From Zasmidium citrigriseum (Eukaryota > Ascomycota > Dothideomycetes > Mycosphaerellales > Mycosphaerellaceae), in assembly GCA_002786025.1 (NCBI GenBank), contig NHNW01000058.1, positions 62,001 through 126,000 on the forward strand: 64,000 nucleotides of DNA. The letters are read 5' to 3'. This document shows, piece after piece, positions 1-10,049 of the stretch; the first letter of the stretch is position 1, and every line of letters starts with the position of its first letter. A program made the translations under genes and the position numbers. The notes under the pieces are model-generated. The model did not search any database. It saw only the letters and a program-made list of their open reading frames with translations, and was not told the DNA's origin.

Positions 1-1333
1 GGAAGACTGTCGTCAGTCATCTTGAGGATGAGCAAGTCAAGGTAAGATTGTTGTGTGGCATCTCGAATGAATACCCACTAACCGTTCCAGGCAACACACC
101 CTGCGAGACCGAAGTCGTTCCTCCAAGACATGGCCAGCTATGTGATCATTGGTGGTACCGGTGGCCTTGGACGATCGATCGCCACTATGATGGTTCAACG
201 CGGCGCCAAACATGTCGTACTCCTCTCTCGAGGAGGCAACATGACCTGTGAGCTACAGAAGCTCGAAGACGACTCTCGAGATGCGGGGGCGAGCATCTAC
301 GTCAAGGCGTGCGATGTTGGTGATGTGGCACAGGTCAACAGCCTTGTCACAGAGCTGCAATCGACACTCCCTCCCATCCGGGGGATTGTCCATGCTGCCA
401 TGGTTCTCAGAGTAAGTTGTCCCAAATTTCCAACGCCCATCTCCTCTATACTGATATCAACGACAGGACGTCCTCTTCGAAACCATGACCTTCGAGCAGT
501 ACGAATCCGTCGTCCGTTCCAAAGTTCTCGGCGCCTGGAACTTCGAAACCGCACTGACAGGCCACCCAATGGATTTCTTCATCTCGCTATCTTCCGTCGC
601 CGGCATCATTGGCAACAAAGGCCAAGCAGCCTACGCCGCCGCCAACACTTTCCTAGATGCCTTTGCCATGTATCGTCGTCAAAAGGGCCTGCCTGCCACG
701 TCTATTGATCTCAGCGCAGTCGAGGGAGTTGGGTACCTTGCTGAGAATCTCGATCGGCAGGCAATAGTAGCAGGCACGTTGTCTGCGACAACGATGAATG
801 AGGCTGAAGTCCTGTTTCTGGTTGAGGCGGCCATGAATGGCAAGCTGGACGCAAGCTGTAGCGAGCAGTGCATCACTGGTCTTGACTTCCATGACCCTGC
901 CAACCTGCCATTCTATGCCCGGGACGCCAAGTTCTCGCATCTTCGCCAGGCCGCTCTGGCTAATTCGACCAACGCTGATGGCAACTCAACGGACGCCACA
1001 ACCACACCCATCTCCAAGCAGGTCCAACAGGCTCCGACCGAAGAAGCCGCACGAAACGTCGTCAAAGAAGGCCTCAAGGACAAGCTCAGCGTCGTCTTGA
1101 TGGTTCCCGCCGAGACCATCGAGGCCCGACAAGACACGACGACCATCTCCGATCTCGGCCTGGACTCGTTGAATGCCATTGAGGTGCGCAATTGGATTGG
1201 AAAGGAGTTGCAGGCACATTTGCAAGTTCTTGAGCTGCTGACGAGTGGTGGGATTGATGATTTGGCGGGTCTGATTTTGAAGAAGACGAGACTGCTGAAC
1301 GAGGGTGCGTGGGAGACGGAGTCGCCGAATTGA
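1..1333 (+). CDS. Polyketide synthase, 3' end (KR and ACP domains), 5' partial
   Basis: Last 408 residues of a type I iterative polyketide synthase; the start lies left of the window. Exons are 1-41, 91-411 and 467-1333, with introns of 49 and 55 nt. The first visible domain is a ketoreductase: the NADPH-binding motif GGTGGLG follows the exon-2 start, and exon 3 carries the catalytic pattern SLSSVAG then QAAYAAAN. After a linker rich in Thr/Asn/Ala comes an acyl carrier domain with the phosphopantetheine site DLGLDSLNAIEV; the attachment serine is codon 1166-1168. KR followed directly by a terminal ACP, with no thioesterase, is the usual end of fungal highly reducing PKSs; which other domains it has cannot be seen. 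A sugar-type transporter, epoxide hydrolase, amidohydrolase and Zn2Cys6 regulator follow, suggesting a biosynthetic cluster. Family assignment is firm; product unknown. Confidence 0.93.
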
Positions 1334-1790
1334 TTGAGTGTTTGATTGACAGAGGAAAGAAACCTTATGAGATCTCGGTTCTTGTGGTAGGCATTCCGGT
1401 GTTGTAGGTATTTCCGTAGAAGGAGTGTTGCTTCATCCACTCGAAATGGAACTGAACGACGCAGACAAATGGCAATGTCATTGCATCTTGATAAGGCCCT
1501 GCATGACTATTGGCGCCAGGCTCTCAGCTCCGCTGAATACGCACACGGTGTATATCTTGCGGTCTAGAGATCCAGTGAGCTAGGCGACCAGCCAGCTGGC
1601 TGTCACATGCTGAACGCCGAATTCCGCCAGGGTCTGGTGTCCCGAAGAGGAAAACCACACGGCGTTACCGCATGGCAATAAAGAAACTACTGCGTCCCGT
1701 TCTCGCCAAGTCAGACCTGCTCCGATTGCTTCCATTCACTCAGGCCGCAAGTCGTCAAATTCTCCACTTCCAACAGCCACGACGAAGACG
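1334..1790. other. Intergenic: PKS 3' side and transporter promoter
   Basis: No reading frame with recognisable content. It must hold the PKS terminator region and the promoter of the transporter that starts at 1791. I saw no repeat or RNA gene. Confidence 0.5.
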
Positions 1791-3645
1791 ATGAACAGCC
1801 TTTCAATTTTCATGCCAGCACGCTACACAACCGCGAGCATAATCTGCTCCTTCGGCGGCTTCCTCCTCGGGTACCTCCCCCTCCTATCCCCTCCCTTCAA
1901 CCACACACTGACCCCCTCCCAGAATGGACATGAGCATCATCGGGCCCGTGACAGTAATGGACACCTTCACGCAAAAGTTCGGCGAGAAATCCCCCGTCGT
2001 ACACGGAATCCTCATCTCTTCGATCCTCCTCTCCGCAGCCGTGAGCGCCTGCTTCGCTGGTCGACCAGCGGATGCTTTTGGTCGCCCGAAGGCGATTGCG
2101 TTGGGGGCTGTGGTGTTTACGGTTGGGGCGGTGGTGCAGGCGAGTGCGGTGAGTTTGGGGATGTTTGCGGTGGGGAGGGTTGTTGAGGGGTTTGGGTATG
2201 GGTTTTACTTTGGGACTCAGACAGTCTGTAGGTGTAATCTGGGATGGCCGTTTGGCAAGGGGCTGATTTTGATTGACAGATATCTGTGAGATTGCGCCGC
2301 CGAAGATTAGGGGCATGCTCACGACGTTGCCTCAATTCTTGCAATGTACCGGCCTTATTGCTGGCTTCTTCACCAGGTCTGTCAAACCAGGCCGAGATGA
2401 AATTCCAAACTGACTGATCCCAGTTATGGCACTGTGAATCTACCGCGCTCACTCTCTTGGCGTTTACCGTAAGCACCTATATCAATGCTACGAATGATCC
2501 TCTGACCGGTTGCAGGTTCGTCATCACAGCATGCCTGTCAACACTATATGTGCTCGCAAACCTCTTTCTTCTACCCGATTCTCCACGCTGGATGATACTA
2601 CACGGTCGACGTTCAGAAGCCGACAAAGTCTGGGATCAACTTGGAGTCAAGCGAGAAGACCGAGAGGCGATGGAAGAAGACGAGGACCAGAACGAGCAAG
2701 TGGCACTAGCCGATGCTCTTGCAGAGCCTGTTACATGTCGACGGGAGAAGCATGCCAGCCTTTCGGATCTCTGGGCCCGAAATGTTCGGAGACGTACAGT
2801 CCTGGCGGTGTTTCTCATGGGCTTCTTGCAACTTTGTGGCATTGACGCTGTGCTCTTTGTAAGTTCAGTGCTGTGCAGAAGAGGTGATGATTTGCTGACC
2901 AACTCTAGTACGCTCCTCTGCTCTTCCAACAGGCGGGTCTACAGACTCGTCAAGCTGCCTTCCTGGTAAGGACATTTCCTCAAGAATTAAGGAGCCGACT
3001 GACAATTGCCCATGATCAGGCTTCAGGAGTATCGGCTATCGTCATTGTCGTCTCTAGCATCCCCGCAACGCTGTTCGCCGACAAATGGGGACGACGAACA
3101 AGCACACTTGTGGGCGGCCTTGGCTTGACGGTGACGATGCTGTTGATCGGCAGTCTTTACGCTGGCCACGCTGTGCAGACACGAAGTGGTGCGGGCAGAT
3201 GGGTCGTGATCGTGTGCATCTACCTCTTCTGCGTCCTTCATGCGACCACCTGGGCAATCAGTATCAAGGTGTGGGCACCAGAGATCCAGCCACATCATAC
3301 TCGAGCACAGGCGATCAGTCTGGCACACGGTAAGTCTTCGATGTCAGATGGAAGCGCAAGCTCTGACATATTGCAGGCTTCAATTGGGTCTGCAACTTCT
3401 TCGTGGCGTTCATCTGCCCCATTCTGCTGGCAAAGAGTGCGTCTGGTGCTTATTTCTTGTTTGGAGGTTGCACTGCCATTGCCACAGTCGTCAGCTTCTT
3501 CTATATGATTGAGACCAAAGGCAAGTCGCTTGATGCGATCGAGCGAGCGTTCAGAAAGCAGAGACCAGCTGGCGAGGTTGTGATGGCGAATCTTGGGCAT
3601 GCCGTGGCAGCACATGGCGGGGCCCAGGACAATAAAGTGTCTTGA
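1791..3645 (+). CDS. MFS sugar-type transporter
   Basis: Predicted 12-helix plasma-membrane carrier of the major facilitator sugar-porter family, 501 aa. Eight exons fit conserved family motifs: 1791-1870, 1923-2227, 2280-2376, 2424-2468, 2516-2858, 2909-2965, 3020-3329 and 3377-3645. Visible landmarks are GGFLLGMD in helix 1 (family GGxLFGYD), GRPADAFGRPKAI in loop 2-3, YICEIAPPKIRG after helix 4, LPDSPRWM before the central loop, DKWGRR in loop 8-9, and METKGKSLD-like IETKGKSLD after helix 12 (family PETKG). The charged central loop is EDE-rich. Sitting between a PKS and an epoxide hydrolase it could export a cluster product or be an unrelated sugar/quinate importer; substrate cannot be inferred. 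The first ATG fits the family N-terminus. Confidence 0.9.
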
Positions 3646-4383
3646 GTCGGTCGGTATTGAAGAACGCACGTTCGCTGCCACTCGACAAGGTCAATAGATC
3701 TCCGGAGGATGCCATGTGAGAAGGAAATCCAGGTCTGGTCGACAGTGCTCGAGAGAAGTGAGGCGATGCCATCTTGAGGATTGGAGAGAAAGACAGTCCA
3801 GCACAATAGACTAACCCAGACACGTGCTCTCATGGGATCGCGTAAAAGGCCGTGAACCTCATACTTTGGACTTGTGCCGATATTGATGATGAAGATACTC
3901 TGCCTTGTCTTAAATGCGTGACATGGTACGCAGTGGAATCGGCACGGAATGTTTGTGAAACCGATCATCTCAAGGAAGAGACATCAATCATTTAAGTGAG
4001 AGGATCTTGCATCAAGCCTTGAGCATCCGTTGAGGCTTTCGGAGTGTTTCGTAAGTGAGGGAGAAAGTGAAGGAGGAGCGCGTTGTTGTGACGATGAGGT
4101 CAATTTCAGGGGTCATCCAAGCTAGTCCGTATTGAGAAGAGATCGTCAAAATTACTCAGCTCATTACACGCGTGTATCGTGTAGCCGACCTCTTTGTCTC
4201 TTTCACCTGCACGCCAGGCACGCTGTGCACCCTCACCACCAGGTCTTCACATCACCGCCTCCAGCCTCAGATTGCTAATCCACACGTCTTCATTGAAGAA
4301 CACAGTAAGTGGCTCACGGCACAATATAAGCCGTGAGCTCATTTCAGCCACTCCTTCCTGTCAACATCTCAACCTCTCCAATC
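3646..4383. other. Intergenic: epoxide hydrolase promoter and leader
   Basis: No convincing coding sequence. Near the right end a possible 5'-leader intron (GTAAGT at 4305 to CAG at 4347) contains a perfect 9-bp inverted repeat, reported separately. Confidence 0.5.
4312..4338 (+). repeat. 9-bp perfect hairpin in the epoxide hydrolase leader
   Basis: GCTCACGGC (4312-4320) and GCCGTGAGC (4330-4338) are exact reverse complements separated by nine A/T-rich bases. The hairpin lies within a 43-nt candidate leader intron (4305-4347), 46 bp before the ATG. Confidence 0.6.
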
Positions 4384-5750
4384 ATGGCCGCCTTCAACAA
4401 CATCCCATCATCTGCAACTCTCAAAATCACGCCCTTCAAGGCGCGCATCGAAGAACAGACGCTTCAAGACTTCAAACAATTGATCAAGCTCTCTCCGGTC
4501 GGCCCACGCACATTCGAGAACTCCGGATCACATGGCATGAAGTACGGAGTCACCAACGCGTGGCTCACGAATGCCAAAGCGTACTGGGTTGATCAATTCG
4601 ACTGGAGAAAGCATGAGGACCACATCAACTCATTCCCGAACTTCACTGCTCATGTCACGGATATCAACGAAGCCGGCCACTCACTCGATATCCACTTCAT
4701 GGCTCTGTTCTCGAAGAAAAAAGATGCTCTGCCGTTGCTCATGTGAGTGAGATTTAACAATCCCCATATGCACCATTACTAATGTCTCTTACAGGCTTCA
4801 TGGATGGCCTGGCTCAGTACTCGAATTCAGCCAGAGTCTTACCATCCTAAAGGAGAGATACACCCCAGCGACTCTACCCTACCATGTCATCGTTCCAAGT
4901 CTTCCAGGCTACGCCTATTCGTCCGGCCCTCCTCTCGACTACGATTGGTCTTTAGAAGACTCCGCCCTAGCCCTCGACAAGCTCATGATCGGATTGGGTC
5001 TGTCTGGCTACGTCGTCCAAGGCGGCGACATTGGCTCTCATATCGCCGGATATCTCGGCGCACATTGCGATGCCTGCAAGGGGATGCATGTCAACATGCG
5101 TCCTGTCCGGCCAGGGAATGCGAGCGAGCTTCCTCTGAGTGATATTGAGAAGAAGGCATGGCCGCGGAACGACTGGTTCTTGGATGTAGGAAGCGCATAT
5201 GCTTTGATGCATGGAACGAAGACGGCGACGATTGGCGCTGCTTTGAGTGCATCCCCAATGGCTCTCCTGAGCTGGTAAGTTAATGCTCCTCTACAATATG
5301 GGCCTCCGCTAACGATAGATAGGATCAGCGAGAAATTCCTCGACTGGAGCGACGAAGACCCATCTCTCGACTTCATCCTTGCAGACGTGTCCCTCTACTG
5401 GTTCACTGGAACCATGCCACGATGCTTGTACCCCTATCGCGGAGATTCTGGTGACGAAGAGAGACCAAGAATCGCAAAGACTGCAAAGGTTCGTCACTCC
5501 TCAGAAGACCAAACCTCGTGCTACGCTGACAGGAACGTTACAGCGAAACTTCTCCAGAGCCTACGTGTCCAAGCCGTCTGGCTACTCGTTCTTCCCGCAA
5601 GAAATCATGCCAATTCCAGTCTCATGGGTCGCGACGACTTGCAACCTTGTCTCGTCAAAGATTCATGAGAGTGGAGGACACTTCGCTGCGTTGGAGAAAC
5701 CCAAAGAGCTGCTGGAGGACCTTGAGGAGTATCTCAAGAAAGCGTTCTAA
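4384..5750 (+). CDS. Epoxide hydrolase (EHN + alpha/beta hydrolase)
   Basis: Microsomal-type epoxide hydrolase, 403 aa, opening epoxides with water to give vicinal diols. Exons 4384-4742, 4795-5274, 5323-5488 and 5544-5750. The N-terminal EHN domain starts at ITPFKARI and includes the WR/DWRKHEDHINSFPNF lid motif; the core has the oxyanion motif HGWPGS, the nucleophile in GGDIGS (Asp), and the catalytic histidine in ESGGHFAALEKP near the C-terminus. The start is the ATG in ATCATGGCC; a reading frame further upstream begins only with GTG. No signal peptide is evident. Fungal members act on reactive polyketide epoxides or detoxify host epoxides; location 3 kb from a PKS supports a tailoring role, but that is inference. 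Confidence 0.93.
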
Positions 5751-6154
5751 TCTGGCATGGGGAAATCCAGAATCCAAAGCCCTGGGTTGCTTCATATTTA
5801 GAAGGATTCCTCAGATTCTTATTGCTTGCAGGAGAACGATTTCACCATCAACATCGCCGTCTTTCACAAATCAAGGGTCGTGGCCTCAGCTCATTCTTCA
5901 GCGTAAAAGTTTCCCATCATCACGAGAGACTGCACTATCCGAACATTTCATTGACCACACAATGCCCCCACCGAGCGCTTCCCTCACCCGGGAAAAATAC
6001 ATCGCTGCATAAGCACGACGGCTCATACGGCATGCACCCCCCAAAGCTAATTGATCCTAGCCGAAGTGGAGTCGTCAAAGATACCCACTTCACCTCACCT
6101 CACCTCAGCTCGGGCAACCTCACCCTCACCACCAACCTCGCAAAATCCACCAAA
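5751..6154. other. Intergenic: promoter of the amidohydrolase
   Basis: Contains only the 3' side of the epoxide hydrolase and the upstream region of the next gene. The amidohydrolase frame stays open through part of it, so an ATG near 6032 could extend that protein N-terminally by about 41 residues of low-complexity sequence. Confidence 0.4.
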
Positions 6155-7548
6155 ATGCGCAACACCGACCTGCTCCACCAACTCTCAACCCTCAGCGTCA
6201 ACAAACCCGCAGACAAACCGCACGAGTTCTGCATAACAACCCCCCTCCTAATCCCCGGCCGCGGCAAACCGCTCCACAACGCCTGCCTCATCGTCAAAGG
6301 GACCAAAATAACCCACGTAGGCCCCATCAAAGATGCCGCGACGCACTACTCCCACCTCCCCACAACCCATGTGAAGGTGCTGATGCCGGGGATGTGGGAC
6401 TGTCATGTTCATTTGGTCGGGATTCATAAAATTGCCAGCGATGCGTTCGTGCAGGCGAGTCAGCAGCCGGTTTTGAGTGGGGCGCGGACGGCGAGGGATT
6501 GTATGTTGTTGCTTGGGGCGGGGTTTACGTCGGTGAGTTTTGGATGGTGAGGGGTTGGGGTTTTGGTGCTGATTTGAGTGATGTGTAGGTGCGAGAAATG
6601 GCGGGCTATGGAATTCAACTCGCGCAGGCGATTGATGAGGGCTCGCTCGTGGGACCCTCGATTTATTCGTCGAATTGTATCATCAGCCCGACGGGAGGCC
6701 ACGCGGATATCCATACGTTGCATCGGGAATGGTTCGACGACGCCTGTGCGCACGGGATGCCGATGGCTTTAGCTGATGGAGTACCCGAGTGCCTGAAAGT
6801 CGTTCGCTCGCAACTTCGTGCAGGTGCCAAAGTTATCAAGATCTGCGGATCGGGTGGCGTGGGTAGTGAGCTCGACAATCCGATTGACCAGCAATTCAGC
6901 GATGAGGAGATGAGAGTCATGGTCGAAGAAGCTGCTCGAGCCAGACGGGTCGTTGGCGCTCATTGTCACGGGAAGCCTGGGATCATGGCAGCGTTGCGAG
7001 CGGGTGTTAAGACGATCGAGCACGGCTCTTATATCGACGAAGAAGCCGCTGATCTGATGGTTGAGAAAGGTGCCGTTCTGGTCGCCACTCGGACGATCAT
7101 CGAGATCGGCCTCAAATTGGGCAAGGAAGTACTCAATCCCCGCGGATGGGAGAAGATGCAAGTCACCGCGGAAGCCCACTGGAAAGCCCTGCAGATTGCC
7201 ATTAAGAAAGGTGTGACGCTTGCTACCGGATGCGATATCACTGGCTCGATACCTGGGAGTAGCATCTTTACTTATGGTGTTAATGGTCAAGAGCTCCATT
7301 GGCTGAACAAGGCTGGATTGAGTCCGCTAGAGGCAATTGAGGCGGCGACTGCTAACGGACCTTTGACTCTGGGACCACAAGCACCGAAGACCGGGCAGTT
7401 GAAGGAGGGCTTTGATGCGGATTTCATCGCGATCGATGAAAATCCTCTGGACGACATCGAGATTTTGTCTGATGCGAATCACATTACGCATGTGTGGAAG
7501 CTGGGCCAGTGTTACAAGAGTCCGGGCCGTCCAGTCTCTTCCTTCTAG
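6155..7548 (+). CDS. Metal-dependent amidohydrolase (imidazolonepropionase/ochratoxinase-like)
   Basis: Predicted binuclear-zinc amidohydrolase of the COG1228 type, 445 aa, hydrolysing an amide or cyclic amide of unknown identity. Exons 6155-6532 and 6589-7548. Metal ligands are visible in order: HVH in WDCHVHLVG (residues 84 and 86), a lysine in GAKVIKICGSGG that would be the carboxylated bridge, the histidines in GAHCHGKPG and IEHGSY, and the aspartate in TGCDITG. Length is normal for the family. The chosen ATG gives a start just before the N-terminal beta-sandwich; an in-frame upstream ATG is possible. It ends 114 bp before the convergent Zn2Cys6 gene. Relatives include fungal ochratoxinase and prolidase-like enzymes; substrate not inferable. 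Confidence 0.9.
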
Positions 7549-7662
7549 AGGTCGATTTATGGGGGCAGAAATTCTTTGGGGGTTTGTTGTGGCGTGGTGT
7601 AGCTGTGCGTAAGAGCTGAGGCCTGTACAGAAAAGCGTTGGGGTGGGTGTGGCTGTACTGAT

Positions 7663-9753
7663 TTACCAGTTTGTCATCTGCAATGGAAAGTCCGTGCCAG
7701 ACAGGCCTTGTCCACCCGGTTCGAGCAAATCGTAACCCATTCCAACAGTCCAAAGCTCTTCATCTTGAAAGCCCCAATTCGTGTAGGAGATGCCAGAGCC
7801 AGTCGTCCCAGGCGTGGTATTGTTGAGGTCGCCGCCAACGGGCAACGCCGATGCGAAGAGGTCATACGAGGTATTCGAATCCACGATACTGGGATACTGT
7901 ACGCTCCCATTCAACATCGTGGGTTGCTGGGCGCCATTTGATGGAGTCCATCGGGACTGCTCTGAAAGAGGCGGACTCTGCATGCTGGTAGAAGCCTGGC
8001 TGGCCTTCTTTAGCTGACGTAACATCCTTTCAAAACCCTTGGCCATGCTGAACACCATGTGATTAGCGCCGGCCTTACAGCTTCTTAGCATTTCGATAAT
8101 GCGTTCAACCAAAGGGATTGTCCTTGATGATGCATCGATGGTGATTCCGATCGAGTGCCACCGACGGGCCATCTTCATCAAGAAGACGACTGCGAAGGCG
8201 ATAATCGAGTGCAGGTACAGTGGCATGCCGACAATCTCTCCAGCATATTCTGGGTCGTCCAAGCAGTGCTGCAAAATCGCGTGCGCAGAGTCGACCGCTT
8301 TCAAAGCTAGGGGACGTAAGCTCGAGGGCATCTCTGATAGTTTCTCTAATGGCCGTCCGCGCAAGACCAGTGAATTTAGGACCAGGTTGCTGAAGTGGTA
8401 TTGAAGTTCGATCGCTCCAGCCATAGAGTCTACAGTATTCCCGAATTGTGAAGAGCGACGGAGCGATCCAAAGACCCATCGATCTCTCCAAGATTGTATG
8501 TTCTCCGAGAATCTCGAATGGTTCATGACAGAAGCATCGTCGCCCTCCATCGTCCTTCTCGGTTCGAGGCCGAACAAGTCGAATGCTCTTGAAAGTGCAA
8601 CGAGGCCAGTCACTTGTGCGATGAGACTTCGATCGGCGGGAGTGCATGAGTCTGAGCTGAGAAGTATCTCATAGTCCTTGATAGGGCGAAGCTCCGACAT
8701 GGATGGTGGGCGACCGTACGCAATACTCGATTGATGATCCAAGACATAGAGCAGGTACCACAACCTGGTCCTCTCAAGGCTGTCTTTTCGTTCGTCCGGG
8801 GTGATGTTCGAGTCGTAGAAAGCGGAGTAGAAGGCGTGATGAAGATTCAGCTCCGTTGCAATTCGGATGCTCAGACCAGATAGCTTCCAAGATAGTTGTG
8901 GCTGCCACAAAGCGGCTATACATAGCCCTCGTATATCGTCCAATGTATGGAATTTGTCGAACATGACGTTAGCCACGAGCCCCATGAATTGGCCGTGTAT
9001 GGTCTCATGCAGCTGTTCTTTGCCAGGTAGAAGTAGGGCAGCTACAAGCATCACTGCTGTGAACAGCACCGTCGACGACTTCCTCAGTGACTCCACGGTA
9101 GCGTCTGACGGAACAGTGGCAGAGAAGAGATGATGAGATTGATGCTTCTGGAACAATGCCAGCATCTCATCCGCCTCTTCGACAGAGATAATCTTCTCAG
9201 ACACAATGTCGTGCTCTCGCCTCCGCATGCCACCTTTTCGACGCAATTTCACGGACCGCAGTTGGCTTCGCAATCCATTCAGCCTCGTCGCCTCGATCAG
9301 ACTGTTCATAGGATCGGGTGAGACATCACGCTCCCTGTCATCGGCCGGTTCTTCGGAATGATCTCGCGAAGCTCGAGGAGGCTGATGAGGTTTGATGACT
9401 TTGAGCTCCGTATACATCTCGAGTGCTGGCATCTTGAGATTCTGCAGGATGTCTGCTACGGCCCGTTCCAGTTTCGAGATGGCAAGGTCGGTGTTTCCCG
9501 CCTCTTCCTCGCCATTGATCCAGGACTTCTTCTCGCGTAAACAGGTCAGGCTTAAGCGGACGCATCTTGAGCAATCAGGCCCTTGATCAGAGTCCTCGCA
9601 TTTGACCTTGAGCCTGCGGCAGTTCGCGCAGGACTTGCTATGTCGTGATGACTTCGTATCATCGTCATCCTTGGATCTCTTCTGGCGTTTGGCGGGCCTT
9701 GGCTGTTCAGGCTCTTCGACAGCCGGCTCATTATCTCGCGAGCCTTGGTCCAT
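7663..9753 (-). CDS. Zn2Cys6 fungal transcription factor
   Basis: Nuclear DNA-binding regulator, 696 aa, one exon. A basic stretch (AKRQKRSK) precedes a C6 zinc cluster with cysteines at residues 42, 45, 52, 61, 64 and 71 in the pattern CX2CX6CX8CX2CX6C. A linker leads into the fungal-specific transcription factor domain in the middle third, with the typical RTRLWYLLYVLDHQ and YGRPPSM motifs. The start is the ATG giving MDQGSRDNE; the frame is open further upstream but with weak, low-complexity sequence. It converges on the amidohydrolase and is the nearest regulator to the PKS group, so a pathway-specific role is possible but unproven. Confidence 0.93.
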   Translation of the reverse strand: MDQGSRDNEPAVEEPEQPRPAKRQKRSKDDDDTKSSRHSKSCANCRRLKVKCEDSDQGPDCSRCVRLSLTCLREKKSWINGEEEAGNTDLAISKLERAVADILQNLKMPALEMYTELKVIKPHQPPRASRDHSEEPADDRERDVSPDPMNSLIEATRLNGLRSQLRSVKLRRKGGMRRREHDIVSEKIISVEEADEMLALFQKHQSHHLFSATVPSDATVESLRKSSTVLFTAVMLVAALLLPGKEQLHETIHGQFMGLVANVMFDKFHTLDDIRGLCIAALWQPQLSWKLSGLSIRIATELNLHHAFYSAFYDSNITPDERKDSLERTRLWYLLYVLDHQSSIAYGRPPSMSELRPIKDYEILLSSDSCTPADRSLIAQVTGLVALSRAFDLFGLEPRRTMEGDDASVMNHSRFSENIQSWRDRWVFGSLRRSSQFGNTVDSMAGAIELQYHFSNLVLNSLVLRGRPLEKLSEMPSSLRPLALKAVDSAHAILQHCLDDPEYAGEIVGMPLYLHSIIAFAVVFLMKMARRWHSIGITIDASSRTIPLVERIIEMLRSCKAGANHMVFSMAKGFERMLRQLKKASQASTSMQSPPLSEQSRWTPSNGAQQPTMLNGSVQYPSIVDSNTSYDLFASALPVGGDLNNTTPGTTGSGISYTNWGFQDEELWTVGMGYDLLEPGGQGLSGTDFPLQMTNW

Positions 9754-10049
9754 GGTTGCTTGGGGGTGATGGCACCAGTGAAAAGACCGATGGCGGTATG
9801 CCGATGGACTGGTTAAGAGGTGAAGGGTGAAGTCGGCGTAAGCAGGCAAAAGTCCGTCGGCTGCCGCGGACTTGAGCCGAGGATGAAAGCAGGGACGATG
9901 CGGAGTCTGCATCGCTCCTGACAACCACAACACAACACCAACGTTGGATCAGGCCCAGAAGCATCATCAGTTTCCGACCTCACATTCGTTGAAAGTCTGA
10001 CTACATTGAAACTACCAGGTATCCAGCCTCTGTTGGGCTCCGCCATGCT

